A stretch of 42,973 bases of DNA, taken from assembly GCA_005878955.1 (NCBI GenBank), contig VBMI01000092.1, forward strand, positions 1-42,973, written 5' to 3'. The position numbers and the translations under genes are program-made. This document shows, piece after piece, positions 24,464-34,839 of this stretch (position 1 is the first letter of the stretch; each line of letters begins with the position of its first letter). The notes below the pieces were generated by a model. That model was not told the origin of the DNA. It saw nothing but the letters and a program-made list of their open reading frames with translations, and ran no database searches. Source of the stretch: Methanobacteriota archaeon. GTDB taxonomy: Archaea > Thermoplasmatota > Thermoplasmata > RBG-16-68-12.

Positions 24464-25507
24464 GTGAAGCTGCCCACTCCGGTCGCGCGGCTCCTCCTAC
24501 GTCTCTCCACCTGGCTGCTCCAGATCGCCGCGGTCGCCGGGATGGTCGAGCTGATCGGGGGCGGGTGGGACATCATGTGGCACATCCGGCATGTCCCCGA
24601 GTTCTTCTGGACCCCGCCCCATATCGTCCTCTACTCCGGCGCGGGGGTCGTGCTGCTCGCGAGGGGCGCGGCGTTCGTCCTGCGCTGGTCGGGCCGATCG
24701 TACCCGAGATCCGTGCGGGCCGGGACGGCGATCGCATTCGCGGGCGCGGTCCTGCAGTTCGCGGCGGGCGGGTTCGACAGCGCGTGGCACGCGAGGTTCG
24801 GCGCGGACGACTCGCTGAGCCCGCCCCACGTGATGCTCACGGCCGCGATGGTGATCACGACCCTTGGGATCGTGCTCGCGCTCCATGCGTGGCGGCGGAT
24901 GGAGGCGGCGGGCGGCGTCCGGCGGGCCTCTGCCTGGGTCGCCCACGCGGTCAGCGTCACGGCGATGACGTGGGCGACGTGGGGCCTCCTGTTCATCCTC
25001 CTGTTCCCGGGGCTGTTCCGGACGAACGTGTTGGTGGAGCCGTTCGGCCTCCGGCTGTTCACCGCGGCCGCCTTCGCGGGCCTCCTCCCCCTGATGGTCC
25101 TCACCTCCGCACGGGTCGTGGGCCGGCGGGGCGCGGCGACGCTCAGCGCGGCGGTCCAGGCGGGCGGGGCGCTCCTGATCACCGGCCTCATGGGCGACCT
25201 CGACCCGATGACCGCGCCCTTCGCGGCGCTGTTCGTCCTCCCCGGGGTCCTCGCGGACCTCCTGTACCGCCCGGACTCCCGCGGCTCGCTGTACGTCGCG
25301 ATCGCCCTCGGGGCGATCCTCGCCCAGTTCGCGTTCCTCACGGGGGGCGTCGTGGACGCGATGACGCGGCCGGACCTGATCCCGGTCGCCGCGGCCCTCG
25401 CGTACGCGGCGGGGGGCGTCGTGGCGGCGATCCTCGCGGAGCGCATCGGGAGCGCAGCGGAGGGCCTCGGCGCAGAACCCGCGGGCCCCGCCCCCGTCCC
25501 CGCGTAG
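24464..25507 (+). CDS. Multi-pass membrane protein with duplicated WH...PPH motif
   Basis: GTG start MKLPTPVARLLLRLS...; many TM helices; D(I/S)xWHxR...PPHxxL occurs twice. Confidence 0.7.
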   Translation: MKLPTPVARLLLRLSTWLLQIAAVAGMVELIGGGWDIMWHIRHVPEFFWTPPHIVLYSGAGVVLLARGAAFVLRWSGRSYPRSVRAGTAIAFAGAVLQFAAGGFDSAWHARFGADDSLSPPHVMLTAAMVITTLGIVLALHAWRRMEAAGGVRRASAWVAHAVSVTAMTWATWGLLFILLFPGLFRTNVLVEPFGLRLFTAAAFAGLLPLMVLTSARVVGRRGAATLSAAVQAGGALLITGLMGDLDPMTAPFAALFVLPGVLADLLYRPDSRGSLYVAIALGAILAQFAFLTGGVVDAMTRPDLIPVAAALAYAAGGVVAAILAERIGSAAEGLGAEPAGPAPVPA

Positions 25508-25583
25508 GGGCCCGCCAGCGGGACGCCTCCGGGTTCAAATAGCGCGCCGCTGTTCGTTTCGCGGCCGACGTAGGAGGCCCGCC

Positions 25584-26960
25584 ATGCGGTACCACAACAG
25601 CATCCTGGAGACGATCGGCAACACGCCCCTCGTCCGCCTGCCGAGGATCGCGAAGGACGCAAAGTGCCTGTTCCTCGCGAAGCTCGAGATGTTCAACCCG
25701 GGCGGCAGCGTGAAGGACCGGATCGGCGTCGCGATGGTCGAGGACGCGGAGCGGAGGGGGCTGCTGAAACCGGGCGGCACGATCATCGAGCCCACGAGCG
25801 GGAACACCGGGATGGGGCTCGCGATGGTCGCGACGATCAAGGGGTACCGCACGATCTTCACGATCCCGGACAAGATGAGCCGGGAGAAGATCGACCTCCT
25901 GAAGGCGTTCGGCGCGCGGGTCGTCGTGACGCCTACCGCGGTGCCCCCGGACCACCCGGACTCGTACTACAAGGTCGCGGAGCGGCTCCACCGCGAGACG
26001 CCGAACTCCGTCCTGCCGAACCAGTACGCGAACCCGGAGAACCCGAACGCCCACTACCGCACGACGGGGCCGGAGATCTGGCGGGACACGGACGGGAAGG
26101 TCACGCACTTCGTGTGCGGGATGGGGACGGGGGGCACGATCAGCGGGGCGGGGAAGTTCCTCAAGGAGAAGAACCGGAAGGTGAGGGTGATCGGCGCGGA
26201 CCCGATCGGCTCGATCCTGAAGGACTACTTCACGACAAAGCAGATCACGAAGGGTCACACGTACAAGATCGAGGGGATCGGGGAGGACTTCATCCCGGAG
26301 ACGACGTGGTTCGACGTGATCGACGACATCGTGAAGGTCGGGGACCGGGAGGCGTACCTGCTCACCCGCCGGCTCGCGCGGGAGGAGGGGATCCTCGCGG
26401 GGAGCTCCGCGGGCGCCGCCCTGTTCGCCGCGATGAAGGTGGCCGAGGGCCTCTCGAAGGACGACGTGCTCGTGGTCCTCCTCCCGGACTCGGGGTCGAA
26501 ATACGTGTCGAAGGCCCACAACGAGGCGTGGCTGACGGACATGGGATTCCTGGAGGAGCCCGCCGCGCCCCTCGTCTCGATCCTCCGTCGGAAGGAGCAG
26601 AGGCTGCCAGGGGTCGTGTCGGTCGAGGCCGCCGCGACCGTGCGGGAGGCCGTGGACCGGATGCGGACGTACGACGTGTCCCAGATGCCCGTCCTCGAGG
26701 GCGGGAAGCTCGTGGGCGGCGTGTTCGAGGACGAGCTCCTGCAGAAGCTCCTCGCGGACCCGTCGCTGAACGACGCGCCCGTCGCGAAGATGATGGCGGA
26801 GCCGTTCCCGCTCGTCGACCCGGGGGCGGACCTCGAGCAGGTCTATCGCCTGCTCCAGCGCGGGAGCCCGGCGGTGCTGGTGGGCACACCGGAGGCGCTG
26901 GCGGGGATCGTGACCCGCATCGACGTGATCGAGTACCTCGCGGAGCGGAGCCGGCGCTGA
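25584..26960 (+). CDS. Cystathionine beta-synthase / cysteine synthase family with C-terminal CBS domains
   Basis: ETIGNTPLVRLPRI, NPGGSVKDRIG, EPTSGNTGMGLAM, GMGTGGTISGAGK; two CBS motifs at the C-terminus. Confidence 0.93.
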   Translation: MRYHNSILETIGNTPLVRLPRIAKDAKCLFLAKLEMFNPGGSVKDRIGVAMVEDAERRGLLKPGGTIIEPTSGNTGMGLAMVATIKGYRTIFTIPDKMSREKIDLLKAFGARVVVTPTAVPPDHPDSYYKVAERLHRETPNSVLPNQYANPENPNAHYRTTGPEIWRDTDGKVTHFVCGMGTGGTISGAGKFLKEKNRKVRVIGADPIGSILKDYFTTKQITKGHTYKIEGIGEDFIPETTWFDVIDDIVKVGDREAYLLTRRLAREEGILAGSSAGAALFAAMKVAEGLSKDDVLVVLLPDSGSKYVSKAHNEAWLTDMGFLEEPAAPLVSILRRKEQRLPGVVSVEAAATVREAVDRMRTYDVSQMPVLEGGKLVGGVFEDELLQKLLADPSLNDAPVAKMMAEPFPLVDPGADLEQVYRLLQRGSPAVLVGTPEALAGIVTRIDVIEYLAERSRR

Positions 26961-26971
26961 CCCGCGGAAAA

Positions 26972-26989
26972 CAGTTAACATGTTAACTG
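26972..26989. promoter_or_regulatory. 18-bp perfect palindrome, candidate operator
   Basis: CAGTTAACATGTTAACTG; degenerate related site near 27038-27055 (CCGTTGGCATGTTACTCT). Confidence 0.6.
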
Positions 26990-27118
26990 GGACTCGCGGC
27001 CCTCCGGGCGAACTGCGCCCACGGCGCTTCCGTGAACCGTTGGCATGTTACTCTGGACCGCGTCGCCACCACGTCAACCCTTTTACCCGCCCGAGGGTTA
27101 GCCGCCGCGGGGACATCG

Positions 27119-28243
27119 ATGCGCTTCTCGACGAAGGCGATCCACATCGGGAACGAGCCGGAGGCGCCCTCCGGCGCGGTCACGCCGCCGATCTACATGA
27201 CCTCGACGTACTCCCAGCGGGACCAGAGTGAACACGACTACGCCCGGGGGATCAACCCGACCCGCACCCGCCTCGAGCAGAACCTCGCGGCCCTCGAGGA
27301 GGGGAAGCACGGGCTCTGCTTCAGCTCCGGCATGGGGGCGATCACGACCGCGCTCACCCTCCTGAAGAAAGGGGACCACGCCGTCGTCACGGACGACTGC
27401 TACGGCGGCGTGTTCCGGATCTTCACCCGCATCATGAACCGCTACGGGATCGACGCGACGTTCGTGGACATGACGGACCTCGTCGCGGTCGAGGATGCGG
27501 TGCGGCCGGAGACCCGGATGGTCTGGGCGGAGAGCCCGACGAACCCGCGGATGAAGGTCGTCGACCTGAAGGAACTCGCGGCGATCGCCAAGGCGCACGA
27601 CGCGATCAGCGTGTGCGACAACACGTTCGCCTCCCCGTACCTCCAGCAGCCGCTCGCGATGGGGATCGACCTCGTCGTCCACTCGATGACGAAGTACCTG
27701 GGGGGCCACGCGGACGTCCTCGGGGGCGCCCTCGTGATGCGGCGGGACGACCTCCACGAGCCCCTGAAGTTCGCCCAGAACGCCCTCGGCGCGGTCCCGA
27801 GCCCGTTCGACTGCTGGCTCGTCCTCCGCGGGGTGAAGACCCTGGCGGTCCGGATGGAGCGCCACTGCGACAACGCCGAGGCGGTCGCGAAGTTCCTCTC
27901 GGGGCACCCGAAGGTGGAGCGGGTCCTCTACCCCGGGCTCCCCTCCCACCCGGGGTTCAGCATCGCGAAGCGGCAGATGCGCCGCGCGGGCGGGATGATG
28001 AGCTTCGTCCTCAAGGACGGACCCCGGACGATGGACGTCTTGAAACGGCTCGGGGTCGTGACCCTCGCGGAGAGCCTCGGCGGGGTGGAGAGCCTGATCG
28101 AGCACCCCGCCTCGATGACCCACGCGTCCCTGCCCCCGAAGGAGCTCGAGGCCCGTGGGATCTCCGCCGGGCTCGTCCGGTTCTCCGTGGGGATCGAGGA
28201 CGGGGAGGACCTCATCGAGGACCTCGGCCGCGCCCTCGGATAG
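27119..28243 (+). CDS. Cystathionine gamma-synthase/lyase family PLP enzyme
   Basis: MRFSTKAIHIGNEPEAPSGAVTPPIYMTSTY; SMTKYLGGHADVLGG PLP-lysine region; TATA-like CCTTTTAC upstream. Confidence 0.92.
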   Translation: MRFSTKAIHIGNEPEAPSGAVTPPIYMTSTYSQRDQSEHDYARGINPTRTRLEQNLAALEEGKHGLCFSSGMGAITTALTLLKKGDHAVVTDDCYGGVFRIFTRIMNRYGIDATFVDMTDLVAVEDAVRPETRMVWAESPTNPRMKVVDLKELAAIAKAHDAISVCDNTFASPYLQQPLAMGIDLVVHSMTKYLGGHADVLGGALVMRRDDLHEPLKFAQNALGAVPSPFDCWLVLRGVKTLAVRMERHCDNAEAVAKFLSGHPKVERVLYPGLPSHPGFSIAKRQMRRAGGMMSFVLKDGPRTMDVLKRLGVVTLAESLGGVESLIEHPASMTHASLPPKELEARGISAGLVRFSVGIEDGEDLIEDLGRALG

Positions 28244-28253
28244 GATCCGGCCT

Positions 28254-28273
28254 ATACCTCTAAGCAGAGGTAT
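28254..28273. repeat. Palindromic repeat copy 1
   Basis: ATACCTCT-AAGC-AGAGGTAT perfect inverted repeat. Confidence 0.85.
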
Positions 28274-28508
28274 GCTCCCGCAGGATCCATCCCTCGACCC
28301 GAGCCCGCCGCCGCGCGAACTCCTGCTCCGCCTTCCCGTGGTAGGCGGCGATCCTCCGGAGAAGATCGCCACGGGCCCGATCCGAGTCCACGCGGCCGAC
28401 GTATTCCTCCTTCCTCAGGGACCTCCCTCCCTCGCGCTCGTAGTGCCAGAAGTAGAAGTACCGCCGGCCATCGAACTCGCGGACCCTCGCACCGCACCCG
28501 ATCTCCAA
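28260..28508 (-). CDS. Small basic protein bracketed by palindromes
   Basis: TTG start, 82 aa (EIGCGARVREFDGRRYFYFWHYEREGGRSLRKEEYVGRVDSDRARGDLLRRIAAYHGKAEQEFARRRARVEGWILREHTSA); AGAGGT seven nt upstream of TTG; stop inside palindrome 1. Confidence 0.55.
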   Translation of the reverse strand: MEIGCGARVREFDGRRYFYFWHYEREGGRSLRKEEYVGRVDSDRARGDLLRRIAAYHGKAEQEFARRRARVEGWILREHTSA

Positions 28509-28512
28509 CGTT

Positions 28513-28534
28513 CATACCTCTAAGTAGAGGTATG
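28513..28534. repeat. Palindromic repeat copy 2
   Basis: CATACCTCT-AAGT-AGAGGTATG perfect inverted repeat. Confidence 0.85.
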
Positions 28535-28663
28535 CCGCGGAGGGTCATGAGCCTTCGCCGGGGGTCCCCGAAACTACTCCGTGGTCGGCAGGACCCGACG
28601 CTCACGGGACCGGGGCGGCACCCCCTCAACCTTAATACCGGCCCCCCGAATCCGCACCGGCGC

Positions 28664-30076
28664 ATGCCCCTCCGGATCTACAACACCCTCACCCGCCGCA
28701 AGGAGGAGTTCGTCCCCCTCCATGGGAACCGGGTCTCGATGTTCGTCTGCGGCATCACCCCGCAGGACTCCGCCCACGTCGGCCACGCGAAGACGTACGT
28801 CGCGTTCGACGTCGTCGCGCGGTACCTCCGTCAGAAGGGGTACGCGGTGTTCTACCTCCAGAACGTCACGGACATGGAGGACCGGATCATCGAGAAGATC
28901 GAGAAGACCGGGAAGGACTGGAGGGACATCGTCGCCACGTACTGGCGGGAGTTCCAGGAGGGGATGCGGGCCCTCCGGTGCGACTCCGTGAACCTGTACG
29001 CGCGGGCGACGGACTACATCCCGGAGATCATCGCGCAGATCCAGGGGCTCCTCCAGAAGGGATTCGCATACGTCGCCCGGGACGGGAGCGTGTACTACGA
29101 CACGACGAAGTACACGGACTGGGGGAAGCTGAGCGGGCAGAAGGTCGAGGAGCTCCGCCCCGGGGCGCGCGTGACCCCCGACCCGAACAAGCGGAACCCC
29201 GCGGACTTCGCCCTGTGGAAGGCGCAGAAGCCCGGCGAGCCGGCGTGGGACAGCCCGTGGGGGAAGGGCCGCCCCGGATGGCACATCGAGGACACCGCGA
29301 TCTCAATCCACCACCTCGGACCCCAGTACGACCTCCACGGGAGCGCGGTCGAGCACGTCTTCCCGCACCACGAGGCGGAGATCGCGCAGGCGGAGGCGTT
29401 CACGGGCGTGAAGCCGTTCGTGCGGACGTGGATGCACACCGGGATGCTGATGGTGGCCGGGGAGGAGATGCACAAGTCCCTGGGGAACTTCTGGGCCCTC
29501 AAGGACGCGCTGAAGGTCGTGTCCGGCGACGAGCTCCGCTTCTTCCTATTGAACGCGCAATACCGCTCCCCCATCAACTTCACCCAGGCGGGGCTCGAGG
29601 AGGCGAGCGCGGCGTACCGCCGCGTCCGCGACGGCGTCGTGAACGCGAGGGCCGCGGAGCGGGTCGCACCCGCCTCGGGGAGCGGGGACGCGGGGCTGAA
29701 GGCCGCAGTCGCGACCGCGCGCGCAGGGTTCACCGCCGCGATGGACGACGACTTCAACACCCGCGAGGCGATCGCGGCGATTCACGACCTCGTGAGTGCG
29801 TCGAACCGCGCGCTCGAAGCGGGCGCGGGCCGGGCGGCCCTCCACGAGACGGTGGAGGCGTTCCGGGAATTCGACGAGGTCCTCTCCTTGTTCTCGCCCC
29901 CGTCGGCGGACGCGGACCGGATCCTCACGGGCGTCCTCGACTTCCTCGTCCAGCTTCGCGAGGACGCGCGGAAGCGCAAGGACTTCGCGACCTCGGACAC
30001 GATCCGGACCCGTCTCGCGGACCTCGGGATCGTCCTCGAGGACACGAAGGACGGGGTCCGGTGGCGGCGGAAGTAG
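28664..30076 (+). CDS. cysS: Cysteinyl-tRNA synthetase
   Basis: MPLRIYNTLTRRKEEFVPLHGNRVSMFVCGITPQDSAHVGHAKTYVAFDVV; GRPGWHIEDTA; MHKSLGN (KMSKS equivalent). Confidence 0.95.
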   Translation: MPLRIYNTLTRRKEEFVPLHGNRVSMFVCGITPQDSAHVGHAKTYVAFDVVARYLRQKGYAVFYLQNVTDMEDRIIEKIEKTGKDWRDIVATYWREFQEGMRALRCDSVNLYARATDYIPEIIAQIQGLLQKGFAYVARDGSVYYDTTKYTDWGKLSGQKVEELRPGARVTPDPNKRNPADFALWKAQKPGEPAWDSPWGKGRPGWHIEDTAISIHHLGPQYDLHGSAVEHVFPHHEAEIAQAEAFTGVKPFVRTWMHTGMLMVAGEEMHKSLGNFWALKDALKVVSGDELRFFLLNAQYRSPINFTQAGLEEASAAYRRVRDGVVNARAAERVAPASGSGDAGLKAAVATARAGFTAAMDDDFNTREAIAAIHDLVSASNRALEAGAGRAALHETVEAFREFDEVLSLFSPPSADADRILTGVLDFLVQLREDARKRKDFATSDTIRTRLADLGIVLEDTKDGVRWRRK

Positions 30077-30146
30077 GGCCGCTGCAGAGGGGCTTGCGGA
30101 GTCGCTTTCAGCGCTGAGAACGAAGGGGGCAGGGGCGGGCTCTGAG

Positions 30147-30169
30147 TATTTAAGGGGGGGTATTTAAGG
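30147..30169 (+). promoter_or_regulatory. Tandem TATA-like elements upstream of gyrB
   Basis: GTATTTAAGG occurs twice, 14 bp apart. Confidence 0.4.
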
Positions 30170-30320
30170 CGGGCCCGCGGTCGGATGGGTCATTTTCTCC
30201 ATACAGACTGGGGTACCAACCTTTATGTCCACGCGAGGGTTACAGAAAGACACCTCGGGATGGGCTGCGGAAGGGGCGGAAATCGGGGTCCGATTTGTTT
30301 CGGAAAACGGTGTAGGATAG

Positions 30321-32231
<1,911 letters not shown>

Positions 32232-32238
32232 GTGGATC

Positions 32239-34746
32239 ATGCCGGAGGGAGCGCAGCAAGAACCGGGCGCGCGCATTCGCCTGCAGCCGATCGAGCAGGA
32301 GATGCAGCGCTCGTACATCGACTACGCGATGTCCGTGATCGTCGGGCGCGCGCTCCCCGATGTGCGCGATGGGCTGAAGCCCGTCCAGCGGAGAATCCTC
32401 TACACGATGAGGGAAGAGGGGATGACCTCCGGCGCCCAGTTCAAGAAATCGGCACGGGTGGTGGGCGGCTGTCTCGCAAGATACCATCCTCACGGCGACA
32501 TGGCGATCTACGACGCGCTCGCGAGGATGGTCCAGGACTTCTCCCTCCGCTATCCCCTCGTGCAGGGTCAGGGGAACTGGGGAAGCACGGAAGACGAGCC
32601 CGCTGCGATGCGGTACACCGAATGCCGATTGTCGAAGATCGCGGAAGAGCTCTTACAAGATATCGAGAAGGACACCGTCGATTGGGCGGACAACTTCGAT
32701 GGGACGCAGAAAGAGCCCTTGGTTTTTCCGGCGAAGTTCCCCAACCTGCTCGTGAACGGATCGAGCGGCATCGCGGTCGGGATGGCGACGAACATGCCGC
32801 CCCACAATCTCGCGGAGATTGTTGACGGGCTCCTGGTCCTGGTTGACAATCCGAACGCGACGTTGTCCGACCTCTACAACCCGGAGACGGGACCGATTCG
32901 TGGACCGGACTTCCCCACGGGTGGCGTGCTCCACGGCGTGGCGGGAGTCACGGAGGCGTACTCCACGGGACGCGGCCTCATCAGTGTGCGCGCGAAGGCC
33001 GGGTTCGAGGAGGGCAAGGGTGACAAGGTCCGCATCGTGATCACGGAGATCCCATACTTCGTGAATAAGAGCACGCTCGTCGAGTCGATTGCCCTCCTGG
33101 TGAAGCAGAAGCGAATCGACGGCGTCACGGACCTGCGAGACGAGTCTGACCAGGAGGGGATGCGGATCGTCCTCGAACTGAAGCGGGACGCGATCGAAGA
33201 CGTCGTCCTCAACCAGCTCTACCACCACACGCAGATGGACTCCACGTTCGGGATCATCAACCTCGCCCTCGTCGGCGGGGAGCCGAAGGTCCTCGGCCTG
33301 AAGGACCTCCTGCAATCCTACGTCGACTACCGGGTCGGGATCGTTCGAGCGCGGACGCAGTTCGACCTGAACAGGGCCCGCCAGCGGGAGCACATCGTCG
33401 AGGGCCTCCTCACCGCTATCGATCATCTCGACGACGTGATCCGGATCATCCGACGGTCGCGGGACGCGGAAGACGCGGCGGGCCAGCTCCGGACGCGGTA
33501 CCTCCTGAGCGAGGACCAGACGAAGGCGATCCTCGACATGTCTCTCCGCAAGCTCACGGGGCTCGAGACCCAGGCCCTGCGGACGGAGCAGGGGGAACTG
33601 AAGAAGACGATCAACGACCTGGAGGGAATCCTCGGATCAAAGGAGCGGGTCCTGAACATCATCAAGGGCGAGCTCCGGGAGCTGAAGGAGAAGTACGGCG
33701 ACGCCCGGCGCACGACGATCCTCGCCGTGGCGGAGGAACTCGAGGTCGAGGACCTGATCGCGGAGGAGGACAACGTCGTCACGATCACGAACACGGGCTA
33801 CATCAAGCGGCTCGCGGTCACCTCCTACCGGAGCCAGCGCCGGGGCGGCAAGGGCGTCACGGGCATGGAGACGAAGGAGGAGGACTTCGTCGTGAACCTG
33901 TTCGTCGCGTCCACGCACGATTACATCCTGTTCTTCACCTCCCTCGGGAAGGTGTTCAAGCTCAAGGCGTACAAGGTGCCGCTCGCGGGCCGGTACGCGA
34001 AGGGGAAGCCGATCGTCAACCTGCTCCCGCGGCTGGAGACCGGGGAGAAGGTGGAGGCGATGATCCCGACCCGGGAGTTCCCCGAGGACCGATACCTCGT
34101 CTACGCGACGAAGAAGGGGCGGATCAAGCGGACGAGCCTCGCGGAGTTCCAGAACATCCGCGTCTCGGGCATCCGGGCGATCAAACTTAACGAGGGGGAC
34201 GCGCTCATGGACGCGCAGATCGCACAGGGGGACGAGGAGGTCGTCCTCGCCTCCGCGGGCGGGTTCGCGAACCGCTTCCCGATCACGCAGGTGCGGCCGA
34301 TGGGGCGGACCGCGGCGGGAGTCGCCGGGATGCGGGTCCGGGGCGGGGACGAGGTCGTGTCGATGTCCCTGTCGAAGAACCCGGACGCGGAGCTGCTCAC
34401 CGTGCTCAGCAGCGGGTACGGAAAGCGGTCCACGCTCGTGTCGTACCGGAAGACCCGCCGCGGCTCCAAGGGCGTGCGGACGACGAGCGCGAAGTACGCG
34501 AAGGGGAAGGTCGTCACGGTCCAGATTGTGGAGCCGGACGAGCACCTGCTCGTGACGACGAAAGCGGGGGTCGTGATCCGGTGCCCCGTGAGTGACATCC
34601 GGGTGAAGGGGCGCGCCACGCGGGGCGTGCGACTCCAGCGCCTCGACGCGGGTGACGAGATCGTTGCGGTCGCTCGGCTCGTGGAAGAGGAAGAGCAGGA
34701 CGAGGCAGTGGGGCCACCCCCGCCCGCTCCGTCCCCTCCCGCCTAG
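32239..34746 (+). CDS. gyrA: DNA gyrase subunit A (bacterial type)
   Basis: [70 protein letters not shown]-terminal pinwheel repeats ([19 protein letters not shown]). Confidence 0.96.
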   Translation: MPEGAQQEPGARIRLQPIEQEMQRSYIDYAMSVIVGRALPDVRDGLKPVQRRILYTMREEGMTSGAQFKKSARVVGGCLARYHPHGDMAIYDALARMVQDFSLRYPLVQGQGNWGSTEDEPAAMRYTECRLSKIAEELLQDIEKDTVDWADNFDGTQKEPLVFPAKFPNLLVNGSSGIAVGMATNMPPHNLAEIVDGLLVLVDNPNATLSDLYNPETGPIRGPDFPTGGVLHGVAGVTEAYSTGRGLISVRAKAGFEEGKGDKVRIVITEIPYFVNKSTLVESIALLVKQKRIDGVTDLRDESDQEGMRIVLELKRDAIEDVVLNQLYHHTQMDSTFGIINLALVGGEPKVLGLKDLLQSYVDYRVGIVRARTQFDLNRARQREHIVEGLLTAIDHLDDVIRIIRRSRDAEDAAGQLRTRYLLSEDQTKAILDMSLRKLTGLETQALRTEQGELKKTINDLEGILGSKERVLNIIKGELRELKEKYGDARRTTILAVAEELEVEDLIAEEDNVVTITNTGYIKRLAVTSYRSQRRGGKGVTGMETKEEDFVVNLFVASTHDYILFFTSLGKVFKLKAYKVPLAGRYAKGKPIVNLLPRLETGEKVEAMIPTREFPEDRYLVYATKKGRIKRTSLAEFQNIRVSGIRAIKLNEGDALMDAQIAQGDEEVVLASAGGFANRFPITQVRPMGRTAAGVAGMRVRGGDEVVSMSLSKNPDAELLTVLSSGYGKRSTLVSYRKTRRGSKGVRTTSAKYAKGKVVTVQIVEPDEHLLVTTKAGVVIRCPVSDIRVKGRATRGVRLQRLDAGDEIVAVARLVEEEEQDEAVGPPPPAPSPPA

Positions 34747-34783
34747 GAGTCGGTCCCCGGAACTCGACCGGTCGCCGCCAGAG

Positions 34784-34805
34784 CGTACCTCTACTCAGAG
34801 GTACG
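34784..34805. repeat. Palindromic repeat copy 3
   Basis: CGTACCTCT-ACTC-AGAGGTACG perfect inverted repeat sharing TACCTCT/AGAGGTA with copies 1 and 2. Confidence 0.8.
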
Positions 34806-34839
34806 ACCGCCCAACGCGGGCCATCCTGCTCTCGCGCCC

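Noticed and set aside
26980-27118. N-terminal extension of the CGS ORF from 27032
   Set aside because: The region contains the putative operator and TATA-like element; homology begins at MRFSTKAIHIG (27119).
28254-28535. CRISPR array
   Set aside because: Only two repeats 260 bp apart with coding sequence between; palindromic repeats without spacer periodicity.
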